64,000 nt of DNA from Xiphophorus maculatus (taxonomy: Eukaryota > Chordata > Actinopteri > Cyprinodontiformes > Poeciliidae), in assembly GCF_002775205.1 (NCBI RefSeq), contig NC_036457.1, positions 8,448,024 to 8,512,023 of the forward strand, given 5' to 3'. Below, one piece after another: positions 1 through 10,500 of the stretch. Below the pieces are notes generated by a model. It worked only from the letters and a program-made list of their open reading frames with translations. It was not told where the DNA came from and ran no database searches. The first letter of the stretch is position 1. The number at the start of each line of letters is the position of its first letter. The translations under genes and the position numbers were made by a program.

Positions 1-1779
1 CTCTTGTTTTCTCATGAGGAGATGAGCAAGAGCCAGGAAATGAGTCTGAAATTGAGAGCACTTACCGTGAGTGAGTTTGTTTGGCAGGACTGCAGCCACA
101 ATGTTTCACAGTCATGGGTTATTTCAAGTTTCTGCTATGTGGCATTTCAAGACGCTTTATTTTTGCCAAGTCAGAGCAGAGGGAAGGATCCGGTAACTTA
201 TGAGCCATATCTGCTGGATGCAGGTTGTTCTGATGCTGTTGCTGTGGCAACTTGAGTAGCGGCTCATATCAGAAATCAGTTACATTGCTTTTTGAATTAC
301 TTGCTTCTTCTCTTGTGAAGTCTCTGAAAAGAAAGCACTTTCACCTTATTATAATCCAATGAGAAAGGGTTTACATTAGCTATTGGCTAGTAATTTTCTT
401 TTTTATTAAGTATAACTTCATTTTAACTTCATTTTCCTAGCTCATCCTTATCCCTATGTTTGATTGCACTTTTTCCACCATTCTAAGGCCAAAGCCAATA
501 GCTATGATAGGAAAATGAAGCCTTCTCTTCACCAGTGGAAAGGTTTGTTTCATATTTTTGTCATCTCACTTGAAGAACTGATCAGAATCTGACACTAAAT
601 GTTAAATACCAGGTAATTGATTCAGGAACCGACTGATATAGTTCCACCATGCTGCTCAAATCTGCACAGTTAACAAATTACGCTTCTGATTTGCAATGCT
701 TCTTAAACTTCTTCACATATTATTGTCACAAAATTGCATTTAAATGGCTATTTTGTGATGCACCAAAACAAAGTAGGGCGTAATTGTGAAGTAGTAGAAA
801 AAGACTGTAAACATTTTTAAAGTGTGTCATTTTTCTGTTTCGCCTACATGGTTTATTGAAAATGAAAATACGTTTAAGCTTGATTGAGAGAATTGAAAAG
901 ATTTTAATTTGCTTAAAATTCAAGATTTAAACAGTACAAAGTAATTTTGAGTGTTAATGTACCTCTGATGCCACAAATTGGATCTTGCCTTTGTGTTTCA
1001 GCTCACTTAAATGGTTGCAGTAGAGTTTGATTAACAACACCAGAGCCAATGGGGCTCAATACAAATTCAGTTAAGCTTTTCAAATAAGAAATACTTTTTA
1101 ATTTACACTCACTTTATTGGTCTGTAACATTCAGTGAAGTTTGTGGTTGAAATATGATAAAAATGCAAGTGAAAGGTCACTGGTTATTTGAGTGCTGTGA
1201 ACTGTTGTGTTAAATATGTACTTAAATTGCGTCAGGCCTAAAACAAATATTCCCCAAGCATATAGAGAGTGAATTTTTATAACATAATCAGCCCAACAAC
1301 TTATGTTGGAGTAATAGTTGCTTCAATTTTAGCAACTGTGAATTTTAAGTTAAACTTTTGTTGTGTGCCAACAATTCAACTTCCTTGAGTCCTAAATGAT
1401 TGGTTATCCAGAACAACTTTTGTACTGATTTGCAACATGCAGTTTTTACAAGGGATGAGTATTAAACCATACCAAAAAAGTCTCTCCCACTTACGGCTGG
1501 ATGTCCTCGATGTGGAGGTCAGGAGTTCATGTTTGTCCTTCCAGCTCACAATTTCTGCCTGACTTGACAAAAAGAGTGAAAGCATGGTCAATCAACTAGC
1601 GTGGTTCATTTAAAAAACACTGACCATGACGTGTGAAGGTTTATTCTTTTGAAGACGACACTTGACATTTGTTCATTTAAGATGTTACAAATCTTTTCAT
1701 TTCATGCCTTACAGTTAATCCATAGAAACACAAAGCATTATCTCGAGCTAAAAACAAGGAGGAACATAAAAAAAGTTAA
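1..1779. other. Intergenic, no supported feature
   Basis: I see no gene, RNA or recognisable repeat here. Reading frames are short and lack splice or codon context. Base composition is AT-rich like the other spacers in the window. Confidence 0.6.
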
Positions 1780-1785
1780 TTTATT
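1780..1785 (-). terminator. Candidate poly(A) signal for the 1971-2335 exon
   Basis: AATAAA on the minus strand, about 190 nt past the TAG that ends the candidate terminal exon at 1971-2335. The spacing suits a short 3' UTR. The hexamer is common in AT-rich DNA, so alone it is weak evidence. Confidence 0.35.
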
Positions 1786-1970
1786 GATATCTATTGACCT
1801 GGAGCTCAGAGGAGGAGCTGTGTTGAAAAGACGGCGTTTGGTGAAAACCAAACATTTTACACCCCCAAATAACTGCCGGGATATTAAATGATTTCTCATG
1901 CATGAAAGAATCAAAGCAATACTCCAGGTATGTGTTTGATAAGGGAATGACATTGTAACATAATTTAAAG

Positions 1971-2335
1971 CTAGGAAAAGTCAAAGTCACACTCATCAAA
2001 AGCATAAGCAAAGATAGAAGAAATTTGTAAGAGTGCAGGTATTTCTTCACAGTGCATATGTTTAAGCTTTTCAAGGAAGATTTCCGGGGATATGAGACTG
2101 ATTATGATAAAAATATTGCCCTTCTTACAGATGACAGCAGGAGTGACTTCATTACGCGGTTCAAAGACTTGATCTATAGGCCTTAAGTTGAGATGTAGAT
2201 CACATAGAACGTGCAACTGTGGGTCACACACAACTAACACCTTTGAGGCATCATATCCTGCTTCAGTGGAGATGAATGATTTCCCATCAGAGCTATTTGC
2301 ATTATAGGGAGGAGGGAAATCTCTGCTGACTCCAG
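1971..2335 (-). CDS. Candidate terminal exon of an unidentified gene
   Basis: On the minus strand a pyrimidine-rich acceptor ending in TTTCAG is followed by 121 open codons plus two leading bases, ending at TAG (1971-1973). The peptide starts with a proline-rich stretch (DFPPPYN), has a central hydrophobic segment (GNIFIIIS) and ends acidic (DECDFDFS). Codon-like composition, the acceptor and an AATAAA about 190 nt downstream fit a real last exon. I do not recognise the family. Upstream exons would lie above 2336 on the same strand, but I could not identify any convincingly. It lies downstream of apob on the same strand. A chance open frame remains possible. Confidence 0.4.
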
Positions 2336-3436
2336 CTGAAATACAGACAGATTGATTTAATTCCATTAAGGGAGTTACAGCGTGGATGAGGCAGCAGCTG
2401 ATCTGTAACAGAGGACAGGACTGTTTAATGTTCCCCTTTCAGGACATGACAGTGAAACCCTGCAGTGTGTGTGTGTCTGAATATCACATCACATTGCAAG
2501 TCATAGTGAGACGAGTATGAATTAGGAAAGGGGGTTGGCCTAATTCCATCTCTAAGAGCCAATGGCTGCCTTGCAGAACTTAGCAGGGGTTTTCCAGCCT
2601 TATGTCCAATATACTCATTATAGTTTTTTACTCATTTTGTTTCAGAATAAAGGACAGATAGATTAAAGCAACACTGAATGAGATTATGTGCATTATGCAA
2701 AGTATATGCACCCTATTTTCTTCACATAAAATAAATTATTCATATTGCCAGGTAAGCTAAGCAAATTTTATTCAGTCGATGTTTGAATTTTACTGTCTTC
2801 TGGTTGCAGCATGTAACTACAGGGATCACATAATCAGATCCATGAAAGGAAAAGTCACTTTCTCTGGTGAAATTTTTATCATAATTCTCAAATCTAAAAA
2901 CATAAAATGATAAGATTTTCATAATTTTGCATCTTTTAAAAAAAAACTGACTTTATTAAGTATCACAATGTAACCAAAACATTTTTAACCTTGTTGTGTA
3001 TATTTAAGACTCTCTTTAAAAATCTTTTTTGATTTTCTGACAACATAAAATAATGGATTAAGAACACATTGCTTCTCAGAAGGTACCTGTATTCTTCTTT
3101 GACTTAAATCTTCCACTAGAGGGCAGAAGATACATTTATCAGTACAGCAGATTTTTTTAAGAAAAACTTTGTTAATTTCATTTAGATCTGAGAAATAGAT
3201 TGGGTTTTTTTCTACTTTTGAAGAAGAAATAATCAAATAATGAGTGCACTATGCCGCACTGATCATCCTAGCCTTAAAGAAGTGTTTTTAATAATAATAG
3301 ATAATTTATTGATCAAAAAGGGGCAAGCAGCAGTCATGTCAGTTTTTACAATATCACTACCTCATCAAAAGGAAACCTGTCCATGTGGGAAGACCACGTT
3401 GGCAACTAACCAGTTCAGATTATTTACAAAGAACTG
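2336..3436. other. Non-coding spacer
   Basis: No supported feature. Two minus-strand frames (2740-2922 and 2985-3236) are open, but I could not tie them to a family or to a coherent splice pattern. Confidence 0.5.
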
Positions 3437-3600
3437 CGGCTCAACAGGGGCTGCACACAGTGGCGTCTTTCTGCAGTGGTCTTTCTGCATGGAGTTTGCA
3501 TGTTCTCCCTGTGCATGCGTGGGTTCTCTCCGGGTACTCCAGCTTCCTCCCACAGTTCAAAAACATGACTGTGAGGTTAATTGGTCTCTCTAAATTCTCC

Positions 3601-3653
<53 letters not shown>

Positions 3654-3826
3654 CGTGTGTGTGTGCATGGTTATTTGCCCTGTCTGTCTCTGTGTTGCCC
3701 TGCGACAGACTGGCGACCTGTCCAGGTGTACCCCGCCTCTCGCCCGCAACGTTAGCTGGAGATAGGGACCAGCACCCTTACACCCCTCTAAGGGACAAGG
3801 GTGTACAGAAAATGGATGGATGCAGC
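3437..3826 (+). repeat. Teleost SINE-like repeat with TGGATGGA tail
   Basis: The body matches a repeat I recognise as common in teleost genomes. Landmarks are GGAGTTTGCATGTTCTCC, the CTTCCTCCCACAGT block, TTAATTGGTCTCTCTAAATT, then CTGCGACAGACTGGCGACC and the terminal AAAATGGATGGATG. The usual tRNA-like head is missing or scrambled, so this copy is 5'-damaged. A (TG)n tract has expanded inside it. Family assignment is from memory, not from a database search. Confidence 0.75.
3605..3665 (+). repeat. (TG)n microsatellite
   Basis: About 60 bp of TG dinucleotides with two GTGC interruptions near the right end, embedded in the SINE-like repeat. It creates long spurious valine-cysteine frames. Confidence 0.97.
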
Positions 3827-4304
3827 TCAACAGCAGTTGTTGTTCTTAAAACAACAACACAACATTTAGACTGTAGAAGAGATAAACCTAAAAAGTTTGA
3901 TATTATAGAGATAAGCATAGATTTGTGTTTAATTCAAAACATTTCCAAGCATTAACATTGTAAAGATATATTTTTATTTCTTTCAGTAACTAATTTTTGC
4001 ATTAATTCTATGTAGACATTTATTTAATAAGTAACTGTCTCCAGAGATCATGATTTCCCTTCCTTTTTTTCAATAAATATATATTAATGCCAAGAACAAA
4101 AATTATTATAATTTTTGTCCCCCAATTATTTTGTCTAAGTTTATAGATTTAACTTGTGGGGAACTTTTTATTTTCTTTTTTTTTTTTAGAAAGTGTTAAA
4201 TAGGAATGTGGCTCACTTAATGGAAACAAATAACAAATTTACTATCCTAATGAGTTAACGTAGGATGTGTACTTGAATGCACCACGCTTAAGGTAATTAA
4301 ATAT

Positions 4305-4985
4305 CGTAGCAGTACTACAGAACGTGTTGGAGACATACCTGAAGCAAACTGTTTGATGGAAAAGTCAAAAGAAATCAGCCAAGATATCAGGAAGAGAATT
4401 TTCCAGCTGCACAAGTCAGGTTCATCCCTGGGAACAATTTACTGATGCCTTAAGGTGCCGTGTTCATCTTCTCAAGCAACTATATGCAAGTATAGACATA
4501 AAGGGACTGCACAGCCATTATACTTCTCAGAAAGAAGATTGGTTCTGTGTCCCAGAGATGAACGGGTTCTGGTCCAAAATATGCTGATTGTCCCCAGCCA
4601 AAGACCTGGTGTGACTGTAGCTGGTAAGACAGTGTCATTATCCACAGTCAAACTGTTCTGCACCGACATGGGCTGAAAGGCCACTCAACGAGGAAGACAC
4701 ACTCACATAAAACATAAAAAGCCAGATTGCAGTTTGCAATTGCAGACAGGGATAAAGAACTTAATTTTTGTCAGTGTTTTGGTGTGGCCATCACAAAATC
4801 CTGATCTCAGTCCTATAAAGAAGTGGGAAGTTCTTAAAAGGTGTGTGCAAGTGAGGCGACCTGCAAATGGACTCAGTTACACCAGTTCTTTCAGCAGGAA
4901 TGATCCAAAACTCTGGCAAACTATTGTGAGAAGCTTGTGGAAGGAAACCCAAATCATACAGTTTAAAAGATAGTTATCCCTGGTG
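4305..4985 (+). mobile_element. Decayed, internally deleted Tc1-like transposase
   Basis: Conceptual translation in shifting frames gives fragments typical of teleost Tc1/mariner transposases: an N-terminal helix-turn-helix region (QDIRKRIFQLHKSGSS), a middle arginine-rich stretch with PRDER, and a C-terminal block WPSQNPDLSPIKKWE. The usual NPIENLW motif reads SPIKKWE, so the third catalytic acid is replaced by lysine. The central catalytic section is deleted, and stops and frameshifts are present. It cannot encode an active transposase. Terminal repeats were not identified. Confidence 0.85.
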
Positions 4986-5281
4986 CTAGCCAACTGTATA
5001 TAAACTTTTGAATTTGAGAAAAGAAAAAAGTAGTTGCTAAGTTTTCTAGCATTTAAAAAATAGAAACAATTTTATTCTAACATAAAACAAGGAACATTCG
5101 GTCTGTCTTCACTTCAGACAGTAAGAAAAAAAATAGTTTTTGTGTTTTTATTTGGTGCTGTGGTACTCTAATTTTTGTCATGTTATTTGAAAAGAAAAAA
5201 ATACAAAAGTGTGTGAATGTTTTTTTATTTCTTCAGTTACTTTTTCTACATCATGTCAGTTTTTACAGAAACTTTTTATGA

Positions 5282-5680
5282 GGGGCTGTTTAGGGAAAAA
5301 AACTATATTTTCTCTCACACACAGACCTACGGACTCACACCCACGCACTTGTAATACTAAAATTGCACATATACGCTGTTAACATATCACACACACAAAC
5401 ACAATTTTTCTCTCTCACACACTACTACAGACTCACACAAACACTTATAAGACTTAAAGTTGCACATATATATTTTTAACATATCACACACAAAAAATTT
5501 TTTTTAAGCACTACTACAGACACACACTTCACGTGTGAGTCCGTAGTAATGCGTATGAGAGAAAAATTGTATGCGTGTGTGACATTTTAATTGTGTACGT
5601 GTGCAATTTTAGTCCTGTGAGTGTGTAAGTATGTAGGGGTGTGTGTGTGTGAGTTTTTGTCCTAAACCGCCCCCCATGCT
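5282..5680. mobile_element. Foldback (long inverted repeat) element
   Basis: The left end GGGGCTGTTTAGGG and the right end CCTAAACCGCCCC are near-complementary. The interior is built of inverted, partly tandem CA/TG-rich subrepeats: TCTCTCACACAC, ACTACAGACTCACAC and TTGCACATATA on the left, and their complements on the right (GTGTGAGTCCGTAGTA, GTGTGCAATTTTAGT). It could fold into a long imperfect hairpin. It contains no coding capacity. Boundaries are approximate because no clear target-site duplication was found. Confidence 0.65.
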
Positions 5681-5689
5681 TTTGACCTA

Positions 5690-6790
5690 CAATCTATGTG
5701 ACTAAATTAAGTTCACTTTACTTGTATTTTATGTTTCATGTGAAGAAATGAGTAAGTCTTGTTTCTTCAAAATTAATAAATTATGCAAATAGTTGCCCTA
5801 TGTTTTGACTAGATAGAGCAGAATATTTTTATCAGTGTATATTAAATAAATGTTAGCTAAGAATTAAACACAGCGGGCCTGACACACATTAATAAATATC
5901 ACTGTAAATATAAACTCTGAGGATTTTCACTCCTTGTGCTACGCTTTGCTTCATAGAGAGGGTTTGAACCCTCGGCTATTGAGAAACGATTGCTTACTGG
6001 AGACGTGAACTCTGATGAAGTCTTAAATTTTACCCAATCGCTAAGATTTGGCTGTGACGTACGTAATGCATCAGTCAATTCGACTCCTTAAAGCTTACCG
6101 GAAATTGCCTGCGCTGTAAACAACCATCCTCCACTGAGAAGTGCCAAGTCAAACTACGCGGCTGTTATTGTTAATTTAATACTTGGAAGCGTGGAAATGT
6201 TATTAGAATTACTCAGTGAACTCAAATGTTCACTTAGGGAAGGATGGGATTTAAAGCTTTCTTTTCTACATCCTTTCTTGTCCAGTTTCAAATCAGCAGA
6301 ATGATGGACAAATTCACATTCCATGTTTACAAAAACATCAGTTTTTGCATCACATATGTAATGCATATGTAAATAGTAATACACTTGTTGAATAAACAAT
6401 TTTAATCTGATTGTTGGTTTGAAAATAGGAATGTGTTAGATTACTTGTTACTAAAAAGTGTGGTATATTGAATTTGTGCATTCTGACATCACTGCTGAAC
6501 AGTCATTGATATAACCAGCTTTAAAAGTCCTAACTACTCTACTACTACTTCACCTGTTGAAGGACGTTCTACTAACGCCCTTCAACATCTTTCATTAATG
6601 ACAAGCATTTTAGGGGAGACTTCAATCAATGAACTGTCAAACAGGGTATGAAGCCCAAAAGACTGCTATAAGTCTAGCCCAAAATTATTCATTAAATTAA
6701 ATTATTCAAAAAAATTTCTTTTCTTAGGGTTTCATTGGACTTTATGCAAGTACAAACAAATGGAGTAAATCGGTCACTTAAAGTTTGTAA
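5690..6790. other. Spacer between foldback element and apob 3' end
   Basis: No supported gene or repeat. It lies immediately downstream of the apob poly(A) signal. Confidence 0.5.
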
Positions 6791-6798
6791 TACTGGCT

Positions 6799-6804
6799 TT
6801 TATT
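6799..6804 (-). terminator. apob: Candidate apob poly(A) signal
   Basis: AATAAA on the minus strand, about 195 nt past the ancestral apoB stop codon at 6998-7000. It is retained although the intervening C-terminal coding region has decayed. Confidence 0.5.
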
Positions 6805-6997
6805 TTTTGTTTGAGTTCCAGTAAAATGCTACAAGGTCAGAATTTATACAGTAAAAACCAATTACAATTAAAAGAATGTGACAGGTGTTCTATAAAACAC
6901 ACCTATAAATACAATTGAGTTGTTCACACTCTTTCCAAACATGTGTGGTGAACAGATTGTAACATGCAGACTTAGGTTTTCAGTCTAGGTGGGTTAT

Positions 6998-7597
6998 TTA
7001 ATCCTGAAAATGAAATGGAAGGTCAGTCTCAAGCTTGTCATTGCTTGTCCTCATGTAGGCTTGTACTTCCTCTGAAGTTTGCTGCACAAGACCATAAATT
7101 GCATTGTTTAACTGATGTATTAGTTCAATGATCCGGTCCATAATGGCCTCACACAGTTTGCTGATTTCATCCAAGTTGAAAGGAGGAATCTGGTCACCTA
7201 TTTTCTTAACTGCTGTAACAACCTCCCAGTAGACCTGATTGAAGTTGATGAACACTACATCTAAATATTCAGACTTGATAGAATCTACATACTCCTGTGT
7301 TTTCTCAATCACTCCCTTCATCTAACTTTTCCAGCATCATATCAAGACTCGATATTTTTCACAAAGTCTATGATGTCATCAAAGACCTTTTTGATACTTA
7401 CTTTGACCTCAATTATCTGCCTTCCAGTAATGACCTCACCACTTGGCTATTTCACTTCAAGATTGCTAAATTTCTCAAGAAAATAGTCATAGTACACCTC
7501 CATGTTTGCACAGATGAATTGATTAGTTGCCTCCATCTTACTAGCACTGCAGCCGGTTAGCTTCTTTAGGAGTTTGGGAAGAGTGGTCAGCTCATCA
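6998..7597 (-). pseudogene. apob: Eroded C-terminal coding relic of apoB
   Basis: Downstream of the first in-frame TGA (7595-7597) the minus strand still shows recognisable apoB C-terminal helical sequence, but only in alternating frames. One frame is open from about 7605 to a TAG at 7447-7449. The same frame resumes and reaches TGA at 7342-7344. A second frame covers about 7352-7315 (SLDMMLEKLDE), and a third runs to the ancestral TAA at 6998-7000 (starting VIEKTQEYVDS). At least three frame changes and one isolated stop are needed to read through. Either a real loss of the terminal segment or a run of assembly errors would explain this; I favour real decay because the 18 kb upstream is clean. 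Confidence 0.8.
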
Positions 7598-10500
7598 TTC
7601 AGTGGTGTCCCTAAAGAAAATGGACATCTGGCTCATTTGATCATCATAACTGATTGCGATATTATAGGCTTCGTTGACATGGTTAGTAACAGAATGCTGG
7701 AACATCTCCATGCTGCTTGTGATTCGGAATTTGTCAGACATTGCTTTATCCGAAGATATAATTGATGGGAGTTCTGTCTTCAATTGAGCAATCAGATCCT
7801 CAGATGCCTTCATGTACACAATGATTGTGTTGGTTGTAGAGATCAGCAAGATGTCAAAATCAGTTTCTGAGGACATCTGCATAGAGCAAAGGGATGTTAA
7901 ATCAGTCAGTTTTTTAGAATCTCAAAATGGTAGTTATTTTGTACAAAACTTACAGGAGAACGGCCATAGAGCCTAGCACTCATTTGGGACGGGTCTCTGC
8001 AATCAAGTTGAAGGCCCAAGAAGCCAGACGATGGAGTAGAAACAGAGACATTAACAAGGTCTCCGTGTGCAGCATAGTGCAGCCTCAGATCAGTGAAAGT
8101 AGCACTGGTGATGCCAACATTCAACTTAAGTTGGACAGCACTGTCAGAGAAAACAAGCATTTTAATAAAAAAGAATTATGAACAAATTATCAAATACCAG
8201 CATAAATACCTACGGAGAATATTTACCTTTCATCAGCTTGGTGTTTCCTCCTTAAACAGGATAGAAAAGCACTTTAATATCTGTTACTTATATTGAATGT
8301 TATTATCAATCATCTAAAATGTGTCAAAATGTAAAATATTACCCCCAAGCATAAACAATGACATGTTCGACATCCATGTTGAGATCAGGTTCAGTCAGGA
8401 CAAGATTGGTGACTACTTTCAGGAAGTCATTCTCAAACGTTACAGTGGTGGAACCTTGGAGAAGGAATAGAAATATTCACTTCTGAGGTCAGCAGTATGT
8501 TAGTTATGGGATAGTAATGGATATATTAGAACTATTTTAATCAACTCACCTTCCATGTCATATTGCAAAACCACATTAGGATAAGTAGCATTGGATCTAA
8601 ATGTGATCTTGAGGGCAGGGGCACTCCACTCCACTTCAGTGAACATGTTTGTGTTGTACACTGGGCTAGCAAGCTTAGCATTTGTAGTCATCTTCTGCTT
8701 GGATGGGTTCAATTCAACAACTGTCTTTTCAAAGTAAGCAAGGTCTCCCAGGCTGCTTGGCTGTTTTATATCAATCTCAATATCAGCTTTCAGTAATGAA
8801 GGTTCAAAGTCAACAATTGCCTTTGCAATATGTTTTCCCTCAGTTTTGAAACTTAATGAGTTTGCTCCATTGTTGCTTGAATAGGCAAGCTCTACAAAAA
8901 GACGGCCCATTGAGGCTTCAGCAGCCAACTGTTGGTTTACATCTATGGCAAGGACTTTGGTGGTGCCATGATTAAGCTTAGCATCAGTAATAAACTTGCA
9001 AGTTGAGCGGACAGTGTTTGTATTTAGGTACACCACAGCCTCATTGTCCAGAACACCTAAAACTAGATAGTTTTTCAATGCTGTGCTGTCCATATTTGAC
9101 TTAAAGGATGACTCCACTGAAAGGTACTCTTCATCTATTTCTACTTTCACAGTGTGCTCTGCCTCAACCTTTCCAATAGCATTTATATAAGGAATGTTGA
9201 AATCACCCTTTAGCTTTAGAGTGGACAGGGCTTCGGGTTTGGAATATGGATTTGCAATCAGATTTTGGCTTGCTTCCAGATTGAGTATAGGTAGGGCAAT
9301 AATTGATGATGTCGATACAGAGACAGTGTTCATGGTATAGGTACTGTCATGTGTGCCTTTAATGTAACGATTTTCCAGGGAGAGAGAATTGGCTATCTTA
9401 ATTCCTCTCTTGGTGCTCACATTGGTGGTTCCTTTGAGTTTTGTGTTCAGACATTCAAACACAGATGTAGTGGTAGCTCCTAGGCGGAACACAAGATCAT
9501 CTTCAGCAGAAAGCAAAGTCTCAGCATTAAGGTTTATAATCGCAGACTTAAAAGAATACTCTGAGTTCAGTTTTCCCATTTTGGGTATCTGAATCAGACC
9601 CACCACATCAATTATTGGGGCAGTGGTGCTTTTTGTGTAAAGGATCTTGGCATCCATATTGAAAGTCTGCTCAGTAGAAGACAGAATATTTTTGAGTCCA
9701 GTTTTTTTAAACAAGTTCAAATCATCGATAGGTGGAGAATTGAAGTTCACTAAGGGTAGGTCAAGTTCAGGAATGCTAATTGGGTATTCCAGGAAGAACA
9801 GATCAGTCTCACCATTCACTTCGATTAAGACACCAGCATAATTTCTGGTATTGTCTGCAGTGAAGTTGGAGAATATTTTGTACTGATTGAGGCGAGCCAG
9901 GAAGGCTGCATTCACCTTTTGAAAGTCAGGTCTTATGTGGACCAAGAAATCATTTTCCAGGTCTATCTTCACATTCAGAGACTTGAAAATGCTGGCCTTG
10001 GCATTTGCTTTGTTTTGTATTTCAAAGAAAACTTCAACAGGGTGGACTTTGAAATTGGCTGTGTTAGAGACCACTCCGCTATCTACACCATACAGTTCAG
10101 CGTCATGTTTTGCTTTAATCTCAATCTTCATATCATAAAGATTGGCAAGTCCTGATGCCTCAAGAACACTACTCTTGATGAATGGTGCCTCTCCCTCATT
10201 CTGAACATTAAACTTAAAGTAGCTAAAAGTGCCAGATTCAACTGTAATGAGCTGTTTCATTTTTAGGATTTCAGACTCTGTGTCACCGGTGAAGGATAGA
10301 TGGACAGTCTTGGAATTGAGAGAAAGCTCAAACTTGCTCTTGTGATTGCAATCATGACTGTTAATTTTCCCTTTTCCTGTACTATCTACCTCAAAATTTA
10401 GTGTTAAGCCATTTTGCTGCACAACTGACTTCTGGGTTGCAATAATGTCACTTGAAATATCAGCAAATGGTATATTTACTACATGATTGTAAGTTGTATC

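Noticed and set aside
2740..2922. Minus-strand frame after a TTTTTAG acceptor, possible exon of the 1971 gene
   Set aside because: About 50 open codons ending in its own stop, so it cannot splice in frame to the 1971-2335 exon, and no homology is recognised.
2985..3236. 83-aa minus-strand frame
   Set aside because: No splice or family support; AT-rich with a low-complexity start.
3437..3520. Possible tRNA gene at the head of the SINE-like repeat
   Set aside because: The A-box and B-box segments expected in the head are missing or scrambled in this copy.
3385..3955. Long frames with valine-cysteine runs on both strands
   Set aside because: They are translations of the (TG)n tract and SINE-like repeat, not genes.
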